Shown here: one piece after another, positions 26,001 to 37,100 of the stretch
Position numbering within the stretch: the first letter of the stretch is position 1
Layout of the letters: each line of letters opens with the position of its first letter
Source: Cruorifilaria tuberocauda
Taxonomy: Eukaryota; Nematoda; Chromadorea; Rhabditida; Onchocercidae
DNA length: 64,000 nt
Assembly: GCA_013365365.1 (NCBI GenBank)
Contig: JABVXU010000016.1
Coordinates: 124,001 to 188,000 of the forward strand
Reading direction: 5' to 3'
Program-made: the position numbers and the translations under genes
The notes under the pieces: generated by a model
Told to the model about the DNA's origin: nothing
Database searches by the model: none
Seen by the model: the letters and a program-made list of their open reading frames with translations, nothing else

Positions 26001-26006
26001 CAACAT
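20095..26006 (-). CDS. ifet-1: eIF4E transporter 4E-T (EIF4ENIF1 / IFET-1), translational repressor
   Basis: Fourteen exons read on the minus strand join in phase into 916 residues: 25843-26006, 25238-25434, 24724-24821, 24387-24524, 23994-24114, 23509-23861, 23192-23276, 22937-23103, 22671-22844, 22061-22422, 21513-21793, 21005-21312, 20555-20741 and 20095-20210. Diagnostic N-terminus: CRYTREEMLNMKDLPLSRIR (about 27-46) containing the eIF4E-binding helix, then EPEKW, then LSPQRRAFSSGCRG. Around 215-233 is WLNDGPTSMHDMIELRGFDD, the DDX6-binding Cup-homology segment with its IEL...F residues. GSRLSRFF follows at about 370-377. The rest is Gln/Ala/Ser/Pro-rich and probably disordered, ending SVEELEKQFAAN. 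Family role: holds eIF4E, DDX6 and CCR4-NOT partners on mRNAs in P-bodies and germ granules to repress translation. The ATG lies six bases after a TTTTCAG acceptor, a likely trans-splice site. The eIF4E motif has Met where family members usually have Leu. Confidence 0.94.
20809..20860. repeat. Short tandem repeat in a 4E-T intron
   Basis: GGGATAACTGA occurs three times (20809, 20820, 20840); the last two copies are part of a 20-base unit continuing TAAACAAA. Intronic slippage-type repeat. Confidence 0.85.
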
Positions 26007-26030
26007 GAACTCCTGAAAATAAACATGAAA
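26007..26030 (-). promoter_or_regulatory. Likely trans-splice acceptor and 6-base leader of 4E-T
   Basis: On the minus strand TTTATTTTCAG ends at 26013, followed by GAGTTC and the ATG at 26006. A strong acceptor with no plausible 5' coding exon upstream is typical of spliced-leader addition; a cis-spliced non-coding first exon cannot be excluded. Confidence 0.55.
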
Positions 26031-27324
26031 TAAATAAATGTACACAAACAAAACAATATATTTTACGTGTATCGTACGATTTGGAAAGATTTTATGCCTC
26101 AAGTTGAGAGACGTACGAATCCTTTTCCCCCAGAAATATTTTTTGTAAATTTGAAATCTTTAAGTACCTATAAGCGTTCTTACTGATATCTAAACATTTA
26201 TTATACTTTGCAAGCAAATATACGCATCAAAATGTACAAAAAAATAAAGTGTATTAAAATATAAAATAATAAGACCTGAGCAAGCGAAACAACACAATAA
26301 ATATTGCCATCACTAAGACTCGAAAATTTTTGACATTTTAATGAGCAGTCATCATATATTTACGTAATCCAGATACACATCACACTTTAAAACTTCCCAG
26401 AAATCTGGCCCAGATCCTCACAGTACTCTTACTTTATCAAATACTGTTATGGAATCTATTTTTCCTCTACTTCTCTACGGTGTTAGCTTTTCTGAATATG
26501 AAGAAACCAAAGAAAATCACTGTGCCAATAACACGATCCAAGCGTTATACTTAATATATTTACAGAATCGCGGACAAATTCAACCGTACTCGGTGTTTAA
26601 AAAAGAAAATAATATTCAACATTGTGAGCAACCACTCTTACATAACTCTTAATATGAAAGTGGAAAATGCAAAGACATCTGGAAAGATCACTGTTAGATT
26701 TTTATGTTAACAGATTTTATTAATTCATCCAAATATTAGATTTTCTTATAAAATGAAATATAAATGGTGATTCAATATAACCTTAAAAGGACTTTCACAT
26801 GTAACAAGTTTATCATAGAAATGAGCTCAACGTACAAATAAACAGAAATAAACAATAAGTCAATACACATCTACTGAGATATAAAATAAGACTTTCAAGT
26901 CATGTTCAGTAAAATGATGCTTGAATTCAAATGATTTTAAATGAATATCACTAAAATAAATGGGTAAAGAAATAATTTACACATTCATACAAGACAATCA
27001 TTAGCTCCTTAACTTCGGATTAACTCAAAATTTTATTTTAAATTAATACGCCTACTAATAGTTTAATTACATAGTAGTAGATCTGAATTCGAATGATTTA
27101 TGCATTCAGGCATTGAAATTTGTTGCTTGATACTATTTTACTTCACTTGATATCTTTTCACAAACAATGGGAGATAAAAAGCTACCCGCATCGCACAGCT
27201 CCCTCAGACTTCAAGCCTGAGGTAAAACGGAAAAGTACGAAGAACAACGCGCGTAGATTTTTAATGATTTTGCGGCCCATGTAAGCTATTTCATACCGTC
27301 TTGCATGGTTCGTTACCTAGCGAG
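26031..27324. other. Shared upstream region of the divergent 4E-T and rps-1 genes
   Basis: A+T-rich DNA without a convincing gene; an open frame at 26449-26652 has no recognisable feature. The part closest to rps-1 becomes less A+T-rich from about 27180 and contains a small hairpin, CCTCAG...CTGAGG near 27203-27223. It must hold promoters firing in both directions. Confidence 0.5.
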
Positions 27325-27618
27325 ATGGCTCGACGGTCTGCATTGAATTTAGGCATTTTTTCGGTGGCCGTGCTGGGAATAAGTTTATTTGGTAGCGAAG
27401 TGCGTGGTTTACGTGAGGATAGTGGGTTGTTCGGAGTGCGTTCGGTGGTGCAGGAATTCTTACATTATCTGTTAGGAGATTTATTTATGGGAAACGAAAA
27501 TGGTAATAGTGAAACATTACTGAATGATGATTCGGGGATTCCTGTTGCGTTGTCTACTTCGCTTTATTTAAGGTTATTTTGTTGCTCAACTACTGCAATC
27601 ATTCAGAAACAAGTCTAA
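27325..27618 (+). CDS. Unrecognised 97-codon ORF with signal-peptide-like start, just upstream of rps-1
   Basis: ATG at 27325 opens 97 codons starting [20 protein letters not shown], a basic then hydrophobic start like a secretion signal, followed by [20 protein letters not shown]. It stops two bases before the rps-1 ATG and runs through the rps-1 splice acceptor, so it cannot be the usual upstream gene of an operon. The stretch is G-rich on this strand, unlike its surroundings, and may simply be promoter DNA of a highly expressed gene. No family recognised. Could be a small secreted protein, part of another transcript, or chance. Confidence 0.22.
   Translation: MARRSALNLGIFSVAVLGISLFGSEVRGLREDSGLFGVRSVVQEFLHYLLGDLFMGNENGNSETLLNDDSGIPVALSTSLYLRLFCCSTTAIIQKQV
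27590..27606 (+). promoter_or_regulatory. Likely trans-splice acceptor of rps-1
   Basis: A pyrimidine-rich stretch ends in ATTCAG (AG at 27605-27606), 14 bases before the rps-1 ATG. The very short leader is typical of nematode ribosomal protein mRNAs with a spliced leader. Confidence 0.6.
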
Positions 27619-27620
27619 AG

Positions 27621-29266
27621 ATGGCGGTTGGGAAAAACAAAAAAATGGGTAAGAAAGGCGCGAAGAAAAAGGTTGTTGATCCATTTACACGTAAAGAGTG
27701 GTATGATATCAAAGCACCCTCAATGTTCAATGTTCAACATATTGGGAAAACATTGGTGAATCGTACGCAGGGAACAAGTAAGCATGTTATCAATGGTGAC
27801 ACTTTTCTACAGGGTTAGATGAAAAGAGCGAGAACTTTCTAATCATCTAAAATTAGCGAAGAGTTATGATTCGAAGAATTTTTAAATCTGTTCCGTATGA
27901 TTTTCATCTTTTACGGCAAATTTTGCTGGTAATTACAATGGGATATGTTTGATGCTATAGTTAAAATTTGGTATATGATGTGGGCTTTTTCTTTCTAATT
28001 AATATCTCTGTAACAGATTTTTTGTTGATATCCCATTTTATTCTGGCCAAGTGTAATGAGATGAATATGTTTGCTCCTTCGTGGGCTTTTTTTGTGGATC
28101 ATTTTTCCATCAATGTTTGATTTTTATAAGAATTGATATTCAATTAAGACTCGTTGCGTGAAGTAATATAATGTCTGTGCGATACTGTAAATTTCTTTCT
28201 ACTCTCAACTCTTAATATCATATTTTTAATTTATCCTGTGCAAATGGAAAAGAAGAACATAGAAAATATTCCACTAAAGGTATTCGAGCAAATATTAGCG
28301 GGTAATATTTCATTGCAGAAATTGCCAGCGAGGGTTTAAAAGGACGTGTCTATGAAGTCTCACTTGGTGATTTGAACAATGCCGAGTCGGAATTCCGAAA
28401 GATGCGTCTGATATGTGAGGATGTTCAAGGTCGAACTTGTTTAACCAATTTTCATGGCATGCGACTTACTCGTGATAAGCTTTGCTCTATTGTTAAAAAA
28501 TGGCACGTAAGTAACTTTTTAGTTCATAAATGCATAATTTTTTAAAATATACACTTGCGATTCGAATTTTGATTGTTCCCTATGACTATTTCATTCTTAG
28601 TTCAGTAACGCTTTGCTGATCAAACTTTTTAGACTCTTATCGAAGCCAATGTCGCTGTCAAGACATCAGATGGTTATTTACTGCGACTTTTTTGCATCGG
28701 TTTCACAAAGAAAAATGCAAGGCAGCTGAAGAAAACAAGTTATGCGAAGTCGTCAAAGATTAGACAGATTCGAGCTAAAATGGTAGAATACATGCAAAAA
28801 GAAGTAAGTATTTGATATGGGATCAGCTCTGTCCTATGTGGAAAATAAATTTTTGGCGTATGTCAAATGAGATGTCCGTGACAGTCGGAAAAAAAGTCGT
28901 AGATGACGGTATGTTTGTCTTAAGTTCCGACGTTATTTATATCGCGTTTCAGCGCTGGTCAAGTGGTGGGAAATATATTTTTGAGAGTTTCGAATGCAAA
29001 ATATTTAGGTGCAAGGAAGTGATCTGAAGGATGTATGCCATAAATTAGTTCCGGATTCAATTGGGAAAGATATCGAAAAGGCGTGCTCTTATATCTATCC
29101 TCTACAAGATGTATGCATTAGGAAAGTGAAAATATTGAAGAAACCGAAGTTTGAAATTGGCCGTCTTATGGAGATGCATACAGATGTTAGTACATTTACG
29201 AGTGCTGAAGGTGAAAAGATAGAAAGACCAGATGACTATGAGCCTCCCGTACAGGAATCCGTCTGA
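27621..29266 (+). CDS. rps-1: Small-subunit ribosomal protein eS1 (RPS3A)
   Basis: Four exons join in phase: 27621-27777, 28319-28506, 28633-28803 and 29009-29266, giving 257 residues, the normal eS1 length. Start [20 protein letters not shown] with the Lys-rich N-terminus, then [83 protein letters not shown] and the C-terminus [11 protein letters not shown], all diagnostic of the family. It is a structural protein of the 40S platform near the mRNA exit and the eIF3 contact. Intron 3 is partly GC-richer than the others and has a possible RNA stem. A poly(A) signal follows shortly. Confidence 0.97.
28884..28931 (+). other. Stem-forming GC-richer segment in rps-1 intron 3
   Basis: GTCGGAA (28884-28890) and TTCCGAC (28925-28931) are perfect inverted repeats around a 34-base loop with an inner CGT/ACG pairing. 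Ribosomal protein introns often host snoRNAs. I see no complete H/ACA (no placed ACA box) or C/D box set, so this is only a structural hint. Confidence 0.25.
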
Positions 29267-29304
29267 AGTTTTTGTTATGTTTATAATGTTATTTTCGGTT
29301 TCGA

Positions 29305-29310
29305 AATAAA
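29305..29310 (+). terminator. Poly(A) signal AATAAA of rps-1
   Basis: AATAAA starts 39 bases after the stop codon, with a T/G-rich stretch downstream. Confidence 0.8.
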
Positions 29311-31147
29311 ACCCTTTTTGTTGGAGTTTGTCGGACAAAACCTAAATGATTAATTGTAAAGAATTGGGATGCGTTAACTATCAAATATTAATCTTCAAAA
29401 GATGCATGGGCAGATCCGAAATTAAAACATTAAAGGAATCGTGGTTATTAAAAGTTGGTTCCCTAGTGATTTACAGTGCCAGAGGTGTAGTTGAAGTATA
29501 GGTCAAAGGTTAAATCATGAATATAAAAAAACATGTAAAAATGATCTCAGAATCGAAAAATGGAACTTATTTTCTGTTTTGTCTAGTGACAATGTCCTAA
29601 AATTTTACGTCATAATTGGTGTGCTGCGGTGCTATTTTTAGCGAGGAAATTTCGTTAAAATTTTACATGCTTAACTGTGCGAGGCTGGGGTGTTTAACTA
29701 ATTACTTCATGCTACAGTGAGCAGTTTGGTCGATTTGTGGGAAAGAATGAAGTTGCCGACAGATCGCAAAATCACAAATGTGAATTTTTCACATGAAGGC
29801 TTTATCTTTAAAGGAAATCGGAATCGATTAAACCAGATAAGAGTGCAAAAGTTATCTTGAGGAGTGCAAGATTTTATTCTGAGTGTAGGACATAAATCTC
29901 TGTAACAATGTGGAGATATATTCATTTTTATTTATTTATTAACTTTTTTGTCGGTTATTGGAAGACTTGACAAAGTATGTGAAATAATCATACTAAATTA
30001 TAATTTCCAGTATTTGCTTCTCGAATGGGAGATGAAATGATTCGTCAGCATTCCCTAAAATTTTGTTCTTGTGTCGAAGGAAAAGTAAACTGAAATTTAG
30101 ATGTATTAAAAAGTGATGACGGTAAACTACTTGACTATTCTTAAGCGCTCAAATTGAACTAAAATGTAGACTGAATAGGCCATCGTTCGGAATTCTTGCC
30201 TTGTGAATTTCATGCGAATAACCGTAATTTAAAATTGTAATCAATAATTTATCACTTTAAAATCTTTGCTTTCCTTCCTTTTCAATTTTTCGAATGCAAG
30301 GAACACGTTGTATACATCTGTTAGAGATATATAGGTGCAATCATTTGATAGTTTATGAGTATGCTGAAAAATGCCTTGATTTGAACATTTCTTCTGTCTC
30401 CATAGAAGTCAGTTTAGAATATGGAATAGATTACGGGAAGTAAAAACCAATTTTATTTGTAGAAAACTGCATGAAGTTACCGTGGAAATGACAAAAATGC
30501 GATAAAGTAATTTGTATGGAAATTTATTTTCTTTCCAACGTATTTTAATTGTATCGTGGTGCCATATACGCATTCACGCAGTTTAATGTTCAAATTATCT
30601 CTTACCACATTTTAGCTGATCTACAAATAATGGACGTAATTTCAAGCAATTCCTTACTCATACATGGCTAATTTCTCATAAAACATTTTGTACAAGTAAA
30701 GAAATATAGGAAATGAAGAAAAAATACGTGAAAAGAAGCAAATTTATTCTAAGGCTAGTTTATAAGCGAATGAAAGAAATAGAAAATTAACATGGTATAA
30801 TTGATAATAAATATCGGTAATCACTAACAAATTTCACTTTGCTTGAAACACATAAAATATTATTGAGAAGGAATGATGAACAAAAGGAATCATTGTCTAA
30901 CATTCCTCTCACTATTCTAAGGAATAGAAAGATGGACAACTTCTAAATAATAAATAGTAATAAGTACTGAGAAGAATAATGACTTGATTCCGATATATCT
31001 TACCATTCCAGTCTATTTATCATGATCTTTGAATTTTGAACTATTTAAGCAGAATAAGATAAAAAATCATTCAATTTCTTATTTTATGTTATTACTTCGC
31101 ACCTTATCAACATTTGAATCCGAAGGTTAAGTTTTAAATTTGCTGAA
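29311..31147. other. Gap between rps-1 and the formin 3' end
   Basis: Convergent intergenic space with no credible exon. The right part is probably the formin 3' UTR: AATAAA on the minus strand sits at 30748-30743, about 400 bases past the stop. Confidence 0.5.
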
Positions 31148-34100
31148 TTACTTCCACCTGGGTCTTGATATAGTACCGGTTTTAATTAACAAAGGTCTTG
31201 AAGCAGTACTGCATGAATCGGCACGTTTCATTGTCCTGTTATGAGGATTCGGTGTTGCTGAATTTTGTACTTGTTGACCAGATTTGGTTGTTCTTTTTAC
31301 AGATCGTTGCGATGTAGAAGGTGAGGATCGTGACGGTGTTGTCCGTACTAATGAAGCTGGACCAATTATTGTTAATGTTCTCTGTATCGATTTTGGACGT
31401 GACTTTAAGGATGATGAAGGATCATGATTTGATAAAGTAGGTTGTATAACATTGTCAGTGGAATGAGCTCTATTTTTTGTGGCTGTTGCAATTGATTTAG
31501 CCTGAGTGGAATGATAAGTTGTCCCCCAAAATGATTGTGAATTGACGCTCTGCTTTCGGCTAGCCATGGTAACAGACTCATTTGTTACATGTGTGCGTTC
31601 TAGTAAATTTTCAACTGATAAATTCGATGTACAAGGTATTTCAGTATCCGTAGTGGAACCTAATTTTTTTGTGATATGTGTAGTTGAATTCTTTATGGAA
31701 GTAATACTAGATAAATTGGTACCAGATGTATTAGAGTGTAGCTTTCGAGAAGGTATAGCTTTAACAGTTCTTGAAGAGGATATTTCGGACTTATTTGTTG
31801 CAGCTATTCCGTTACGTCGTTTTATTACAGATTCCTTGGTTGTAACAGTGGTAAATGACTTTTCAGATCGTATTGATAACTTCGAGGGAATACTTTTCGA
31901 TTCATCATATGTATCATCTACTATTCCAACCTTTCGATTTGTTGAACTGGAGGTAGCAGGAAGTTTTGCAGTGAAAACAGATGAATTATTGATAGGCTGT
32001 TGTTCTGATGTAAATTTACGAGATGTTGAAGTTGTGGATAATTTGATCCGATATGGTGAATTTCGTAAATCTTCAGGAGAAGTCTTTTGAACTGATTTCA
32101 ATGTTCGTACGCTACGTATCGTTTTGGATAATGGAATTTCGGCAATTCTTTCCACTGCAACTCTTTGGTTCATCTTAGAAAGCATCGTTGCAACTCTGTT
32201 GTGCTCGATGAATGATGTATCCTCCACAATACCCATTGAATTGTCATGTTTGGAAATTATTTCTGTTCCTGACGTTCTTTTATATTCCGTTATTTTTGAT
32301 GGCCTATTTTCTAAAACAATGTTTCATTGCATTGAATTAAATATGCTTATATTTTTTGATGCATATATTATTACATTTCAATGCGGTTGGTATGGATACG
32401 ATACGGTTTCATATATTCAGGATACGGTGAAATCATAATAATGAAAAGAGAGAAAATAGATCGTATTTGTTTTAACAATTTTCCAAAATCAATTAATTAT
32501 TTTTAACCTGCAGAAGTTGAGAATGTTGGAGTCATTTCAATCAATTCGCGAGGCATTTCTTTGTTACACTGAAAAAAGTATAGTAATGATTTTCACAAAT
32601 TTGGTAAACAATTCAAATTAGAAAAAAAAGAGAAGAAAAAGATTTCTAGATTGATTGAATATTATCATAAGAGAAAGCTTATTCTACCTGTTTTACAGCT
32701 TCCTTTTCCACTCTTTCAGCTACCTCCAAGAATTCATCCAAATTCTGACTATGCCTTATCAGGTAAGCATCACTTTTATTACGTGATTGTTTTCGCAACT
32801 TCATAATTGGTGACATGTCATCTCCCTAATTTACCATAAAATTAGCAAGAAAAAAATGAATAATACATTTTGAACAATATTGCTGTTATTATAAAGTTCT
32901 CATTGATAAGTAGACGCTTACCTCATTAATTATCCCATTCCTCAGCTTACGAACTGTTCGATGGACAATTTTACAATCTTTTCTTTCATCATTTGATGAT
33001 TTCATTATAATGTTCGTGTGATTAACATTTGAACGAGGCCGACAATGGCGGATATCCGAATGCGAACTGAAAGTTCATGAAATTAACATGAAGATTTTTA
33101 TGTGTTGTTAATGTTTCTTGAAATAGTTACCTTTTTTTCTTTGGACATGATTATTTAAATCAGATGTTTTACAGATGACCGAAAAAGAGACATACATTTA
33201 TTTCAATTACTGGAGAGGTGTCGCGAAAAGTTAAGAAAAACTCAAAATGATGAAGTTGTGCGGTTTTGCTCGACTGCAAGATTCGAATGTTCAAGTGAGT
33301 GGGATAAGTATAAGAATAAATGAAAATTATAAAGGAGTTCGTATTTCTTAGCACTCCAAAAACACTTACATATTGAAATTCTAACTTACTTGTTTTCCAG
33401 AAGTTCTTCTAATGTTCTGTTCTTACTATTATTACTGTTGATATTTTCTGACAAATTAAACTTTAAAGAATTGTCCAGCACGATGTTTTCCGCATTGTTT
33501 CTTTCTTCCAAACGTTCTAATCTCCGCGTGCGTTTTTCATTATCCTGTATGAAAGGATAAAATTCAAAAATTCAACTTTTCAGAAAAATTGAAAAATGCA
33601 CAAATATATGCAAAATGAAAGAGCTAAAGAAGAGCTAAAATGAAAGATCTCGTTCCGTTCACCAAAATCTATGGAAATTTAACGGATACGCTATTTTGCC
33701 AAAATATACAAGGGGATTCTGAGGATTAAATCGTTGTCTGTGGATATCTGGACAAGTTTTTGAATAAGCTCTGAAAAACTTATCATTAAATCTTTTCTAC
33801 TTAAACCTTTCATGAAGCACTTGTAATCAGTTAGAAAAAGGAAAATTCAAGTAGACAATTTCTCGAATTAGACATCGTTGTTCTTAAGGGATTGTCGAAT
33901 TCAATTTTTAATATCTTGCCATTCTTTTTTTTAATTTTTTGCTTAGAAATAGATTAACAAAATATAGAAATAATTGTTAGAATGAAAGTATGAAAGTACA
34001 AGTGAAAACATACATTTAGCGCATTTCGGAGTCTACAGATGAATGTGGACAATATTTTGAAGCATTCCTCAATTTTAAAATGTTTCTCATCTTCACAGAA

Positions 34101-37100
34101 ATATGCTGCTAGATAAGAAATCAACTGATCCATTTGCTCTAATTGCTCTTGCATATTTTCCATATGCTCTCGTGAATTCTTTAAAACTTGAAGGATTATA
34201 TGATTCATTTATTTTTATCAATTACTTTTCTAAAACAATTTTACTTGCATGTAAGAAGTTCAATAAGTAAAAAGTAACACAGTAAAATAATTTAAATAGG
34301 AGATGAAAAGGGTACTTAAAAGAAGGTGCCTGGAAATGGAAAATTATTTTTCTCATACATTCGGAAATAAAAATTTTCAAAGTTTGAAATTGATAATTGA
34401 ACAGAGATGCGAAATCATACCATGAAATGTTGGTTTGTATTTTCAAAAAAAAGAATATCAGTCCGTTTTCTTACTTCACTACTCACACTAATCAATTTAT
34501 CACTGATTGTCCGAACGTCATTTCGGATCGATTCTAGTGATAGTCTGAAAAATTAGTTTACTCTTGTGCATGGCCAAGTAATAATGCAAGCAATTAAAGC
34601 ATGAAAATCCAAATCTGAAATTTCGAATAGAATTATATTCTAATTATAAGATTCAATAAATAAACAAACAGTTCGATTAGCAATAAAATTTAAGAATTTC
34701 ACGTGTTTGCACAAGGACTGTTTAAATTTGCATCAGTTGAACTACAATTGATTGAAAATTTCAATTTCTTTTGCAATAAAATTCAACAATATTACTTGGC
34801 AGCAACTGGTACTGTTAACAGTTCGTTCAACAATTTTTCCGTACATTCACGATCTTGCTGAAATTAAGAGCTTACGAAGTTCGTGTTCATGAAAAGAAAT
34901 CAGTAATTTTGCAAATTCTTGTTTCTGTGAACTAATTGAGTTATTTGAACATTTTGAATTCTCATTCAATTCTTGCCATATTTCAAAATATCCAATTTGA
35001 TATTTTTTTGCATGAAACATTTCTGAAAGATAAATGTATGTTCCGTGAGTTATTTTTTAATATAGAATCAGTGTTTTACCCGTTTCTTTCAATTCCGATC
35101 TATGATTCCAGTAATTTATCTGGTTATGGTTATGAATGACTGTTGAAAAGGTATTAACTAACCATTGCAATGAAGTGGAGAAGTGTGATACTTTTTTGAG
35201 TCCCTTTCACATCCAAAATCCTCCAGAGTGAATTGAGCTTAAATCCGGCGGCATTGCCAAATGTTGCATTTGCATTCAGAAAATTACCAATTTGTACAAG
35301 CATACAAAAAATCTTTGGCAATGCTTTGCTTTCTTTAATTTCTGAAATTTTTAGTCAAATATTCTCTTCTCCGACATGTATAGTTATTTAAACCCTCAAG
35401 TAATGTCAGTTCTTCCAATTATTTGTTTCATTAAAAAAATAATTATCCACCAGGTTTTTCGTCAGCTTTGAATCTTTCCGTTATGTCAAAATCTTAGAAG
35501 ATATCATTAAAATACATCCGTCAAGTTCTTTATATAAGATCAAAGGGGACAAAAATCGAAATCCTTTACATATATTCTACTAATTATTTGAAATTGATTA
35601 TTCCTAAACACTACTAAATTTAATCAATTAAATAATCGATTAGATTACAAAAACAAACCTATGCAACTGTTAATTACAGTGTCAATATGAGGTAATAAAG
35701 TTTCAAAAGCAATATCCAATTCTTCTTTCAAAATCATACAATCCAAAATAAGCCTGTAGTCTGATACGGTTAACAGACTTAGAAAGAATTGCTCCGCGAT
35801 ACCAAGCTGCGATTGATCACCACTAAACCCCCGTAAAATTTCGATCTGTAACCATAGGTCTAAGTTTACGTTTAATGCCATTCAAAGAAAAAAAAATTTG
35901 CGCCATGACAGAATTTTAATTTGAACGCTTTTTCTTCTATCTTTCATGAAATGATACACTTTCAATTTTAACCTGATTCTCTATCAGGAAATTTTATATC
36001 ACTCCGTATTACTTCATTATGCTAATTTTCGCGTAATTTTCCTCGCATACCACTCTTATCAAAAAATAAAATGTATTTTTCTGGTACTTAAAAACGTGTC
36101 TACCTCTTCATTGTCCGGCAAAATAGCACGAAGATTGTTCAATCGTTCAAGACCAAAAAATTCTCCATGTCCACCTCGAACATTTTCAATAATTTGTGAT
36201 GTACCTTGAAATTACGCACCTACACTTACTTTAAAACATATTTTGATTTAAAAATTGTGCAGAAATATTTAATTTGAAAAAATAAAAAAGAAATTACCTT
36301 CCTTGAATTGCTTCAGGAAAATGCTCACATTGAAGCTCCGTTTATGTGATAGTAAAGTAATTACTGCGTTCTTTCTAGTTGTACGTCGTTCAATGCTTGA
36401 TGTATTAATAGATGTTCTAGCAGCTGCGCAACTAAACATCGATTCCAATTCATCGAAATTAAGGTGTAATTCTGAAAACTGATCATATCCGAAGATCAGC
36501 ATAAAAAAAATTCCGAGATTTTAAACTTTTTTAAAAATATCCGGTAAGAAAATTAGGATAAGATAGCTGTTTAACTATTGTGAAAATTTCAGTCTTATTC
36601 AAGGAGAGATAAAATCTGGTCAGGAAGCAAATATCCCTATAAGATGTATTTCAAGCTGATATATGCTACTACTTCTTTTAAATTACAACAATGGGAATTT
36701 TAAATATAGAAATTAAGCTTAATGGAACCACCAAAATGACACCATTTTCAGAAAGTCGAGCGGATGACATCCAAACGTTATGAATTTTTTGTATGCCATC
36801 GCCAATTACCTAAATTTTTCAAATTATGTCATATAGTTTCATTCGAAAGCGTTCTAAAATTTCAAATGCATCATTCAAAAAAGTCTCCGTCTTGTTTTAT
36901 TATCTCTTCAGACATAACCAAATCATGAAGTTTTTGCGCTCATTTGGTGTATGAAGACAATGTCTGGAAGTTTCAGACAGAATTTTTTGTACTTAAGCAT
37001 CAGAAAATTAAGAAAGTTGAAATGGCTATGGATTTGCGGAAAAGACTGAATTATTAAAAATTCTGCATCCAAAAAGCAGTTTGGAAGTTCTGTAAGAAAG

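Noticed and set aside
31542..32090. 182-codon plus-strand ORF
   Set aside because: It is the antisense of the last formin exon, whose frame is joined in phase to FH2 exons.
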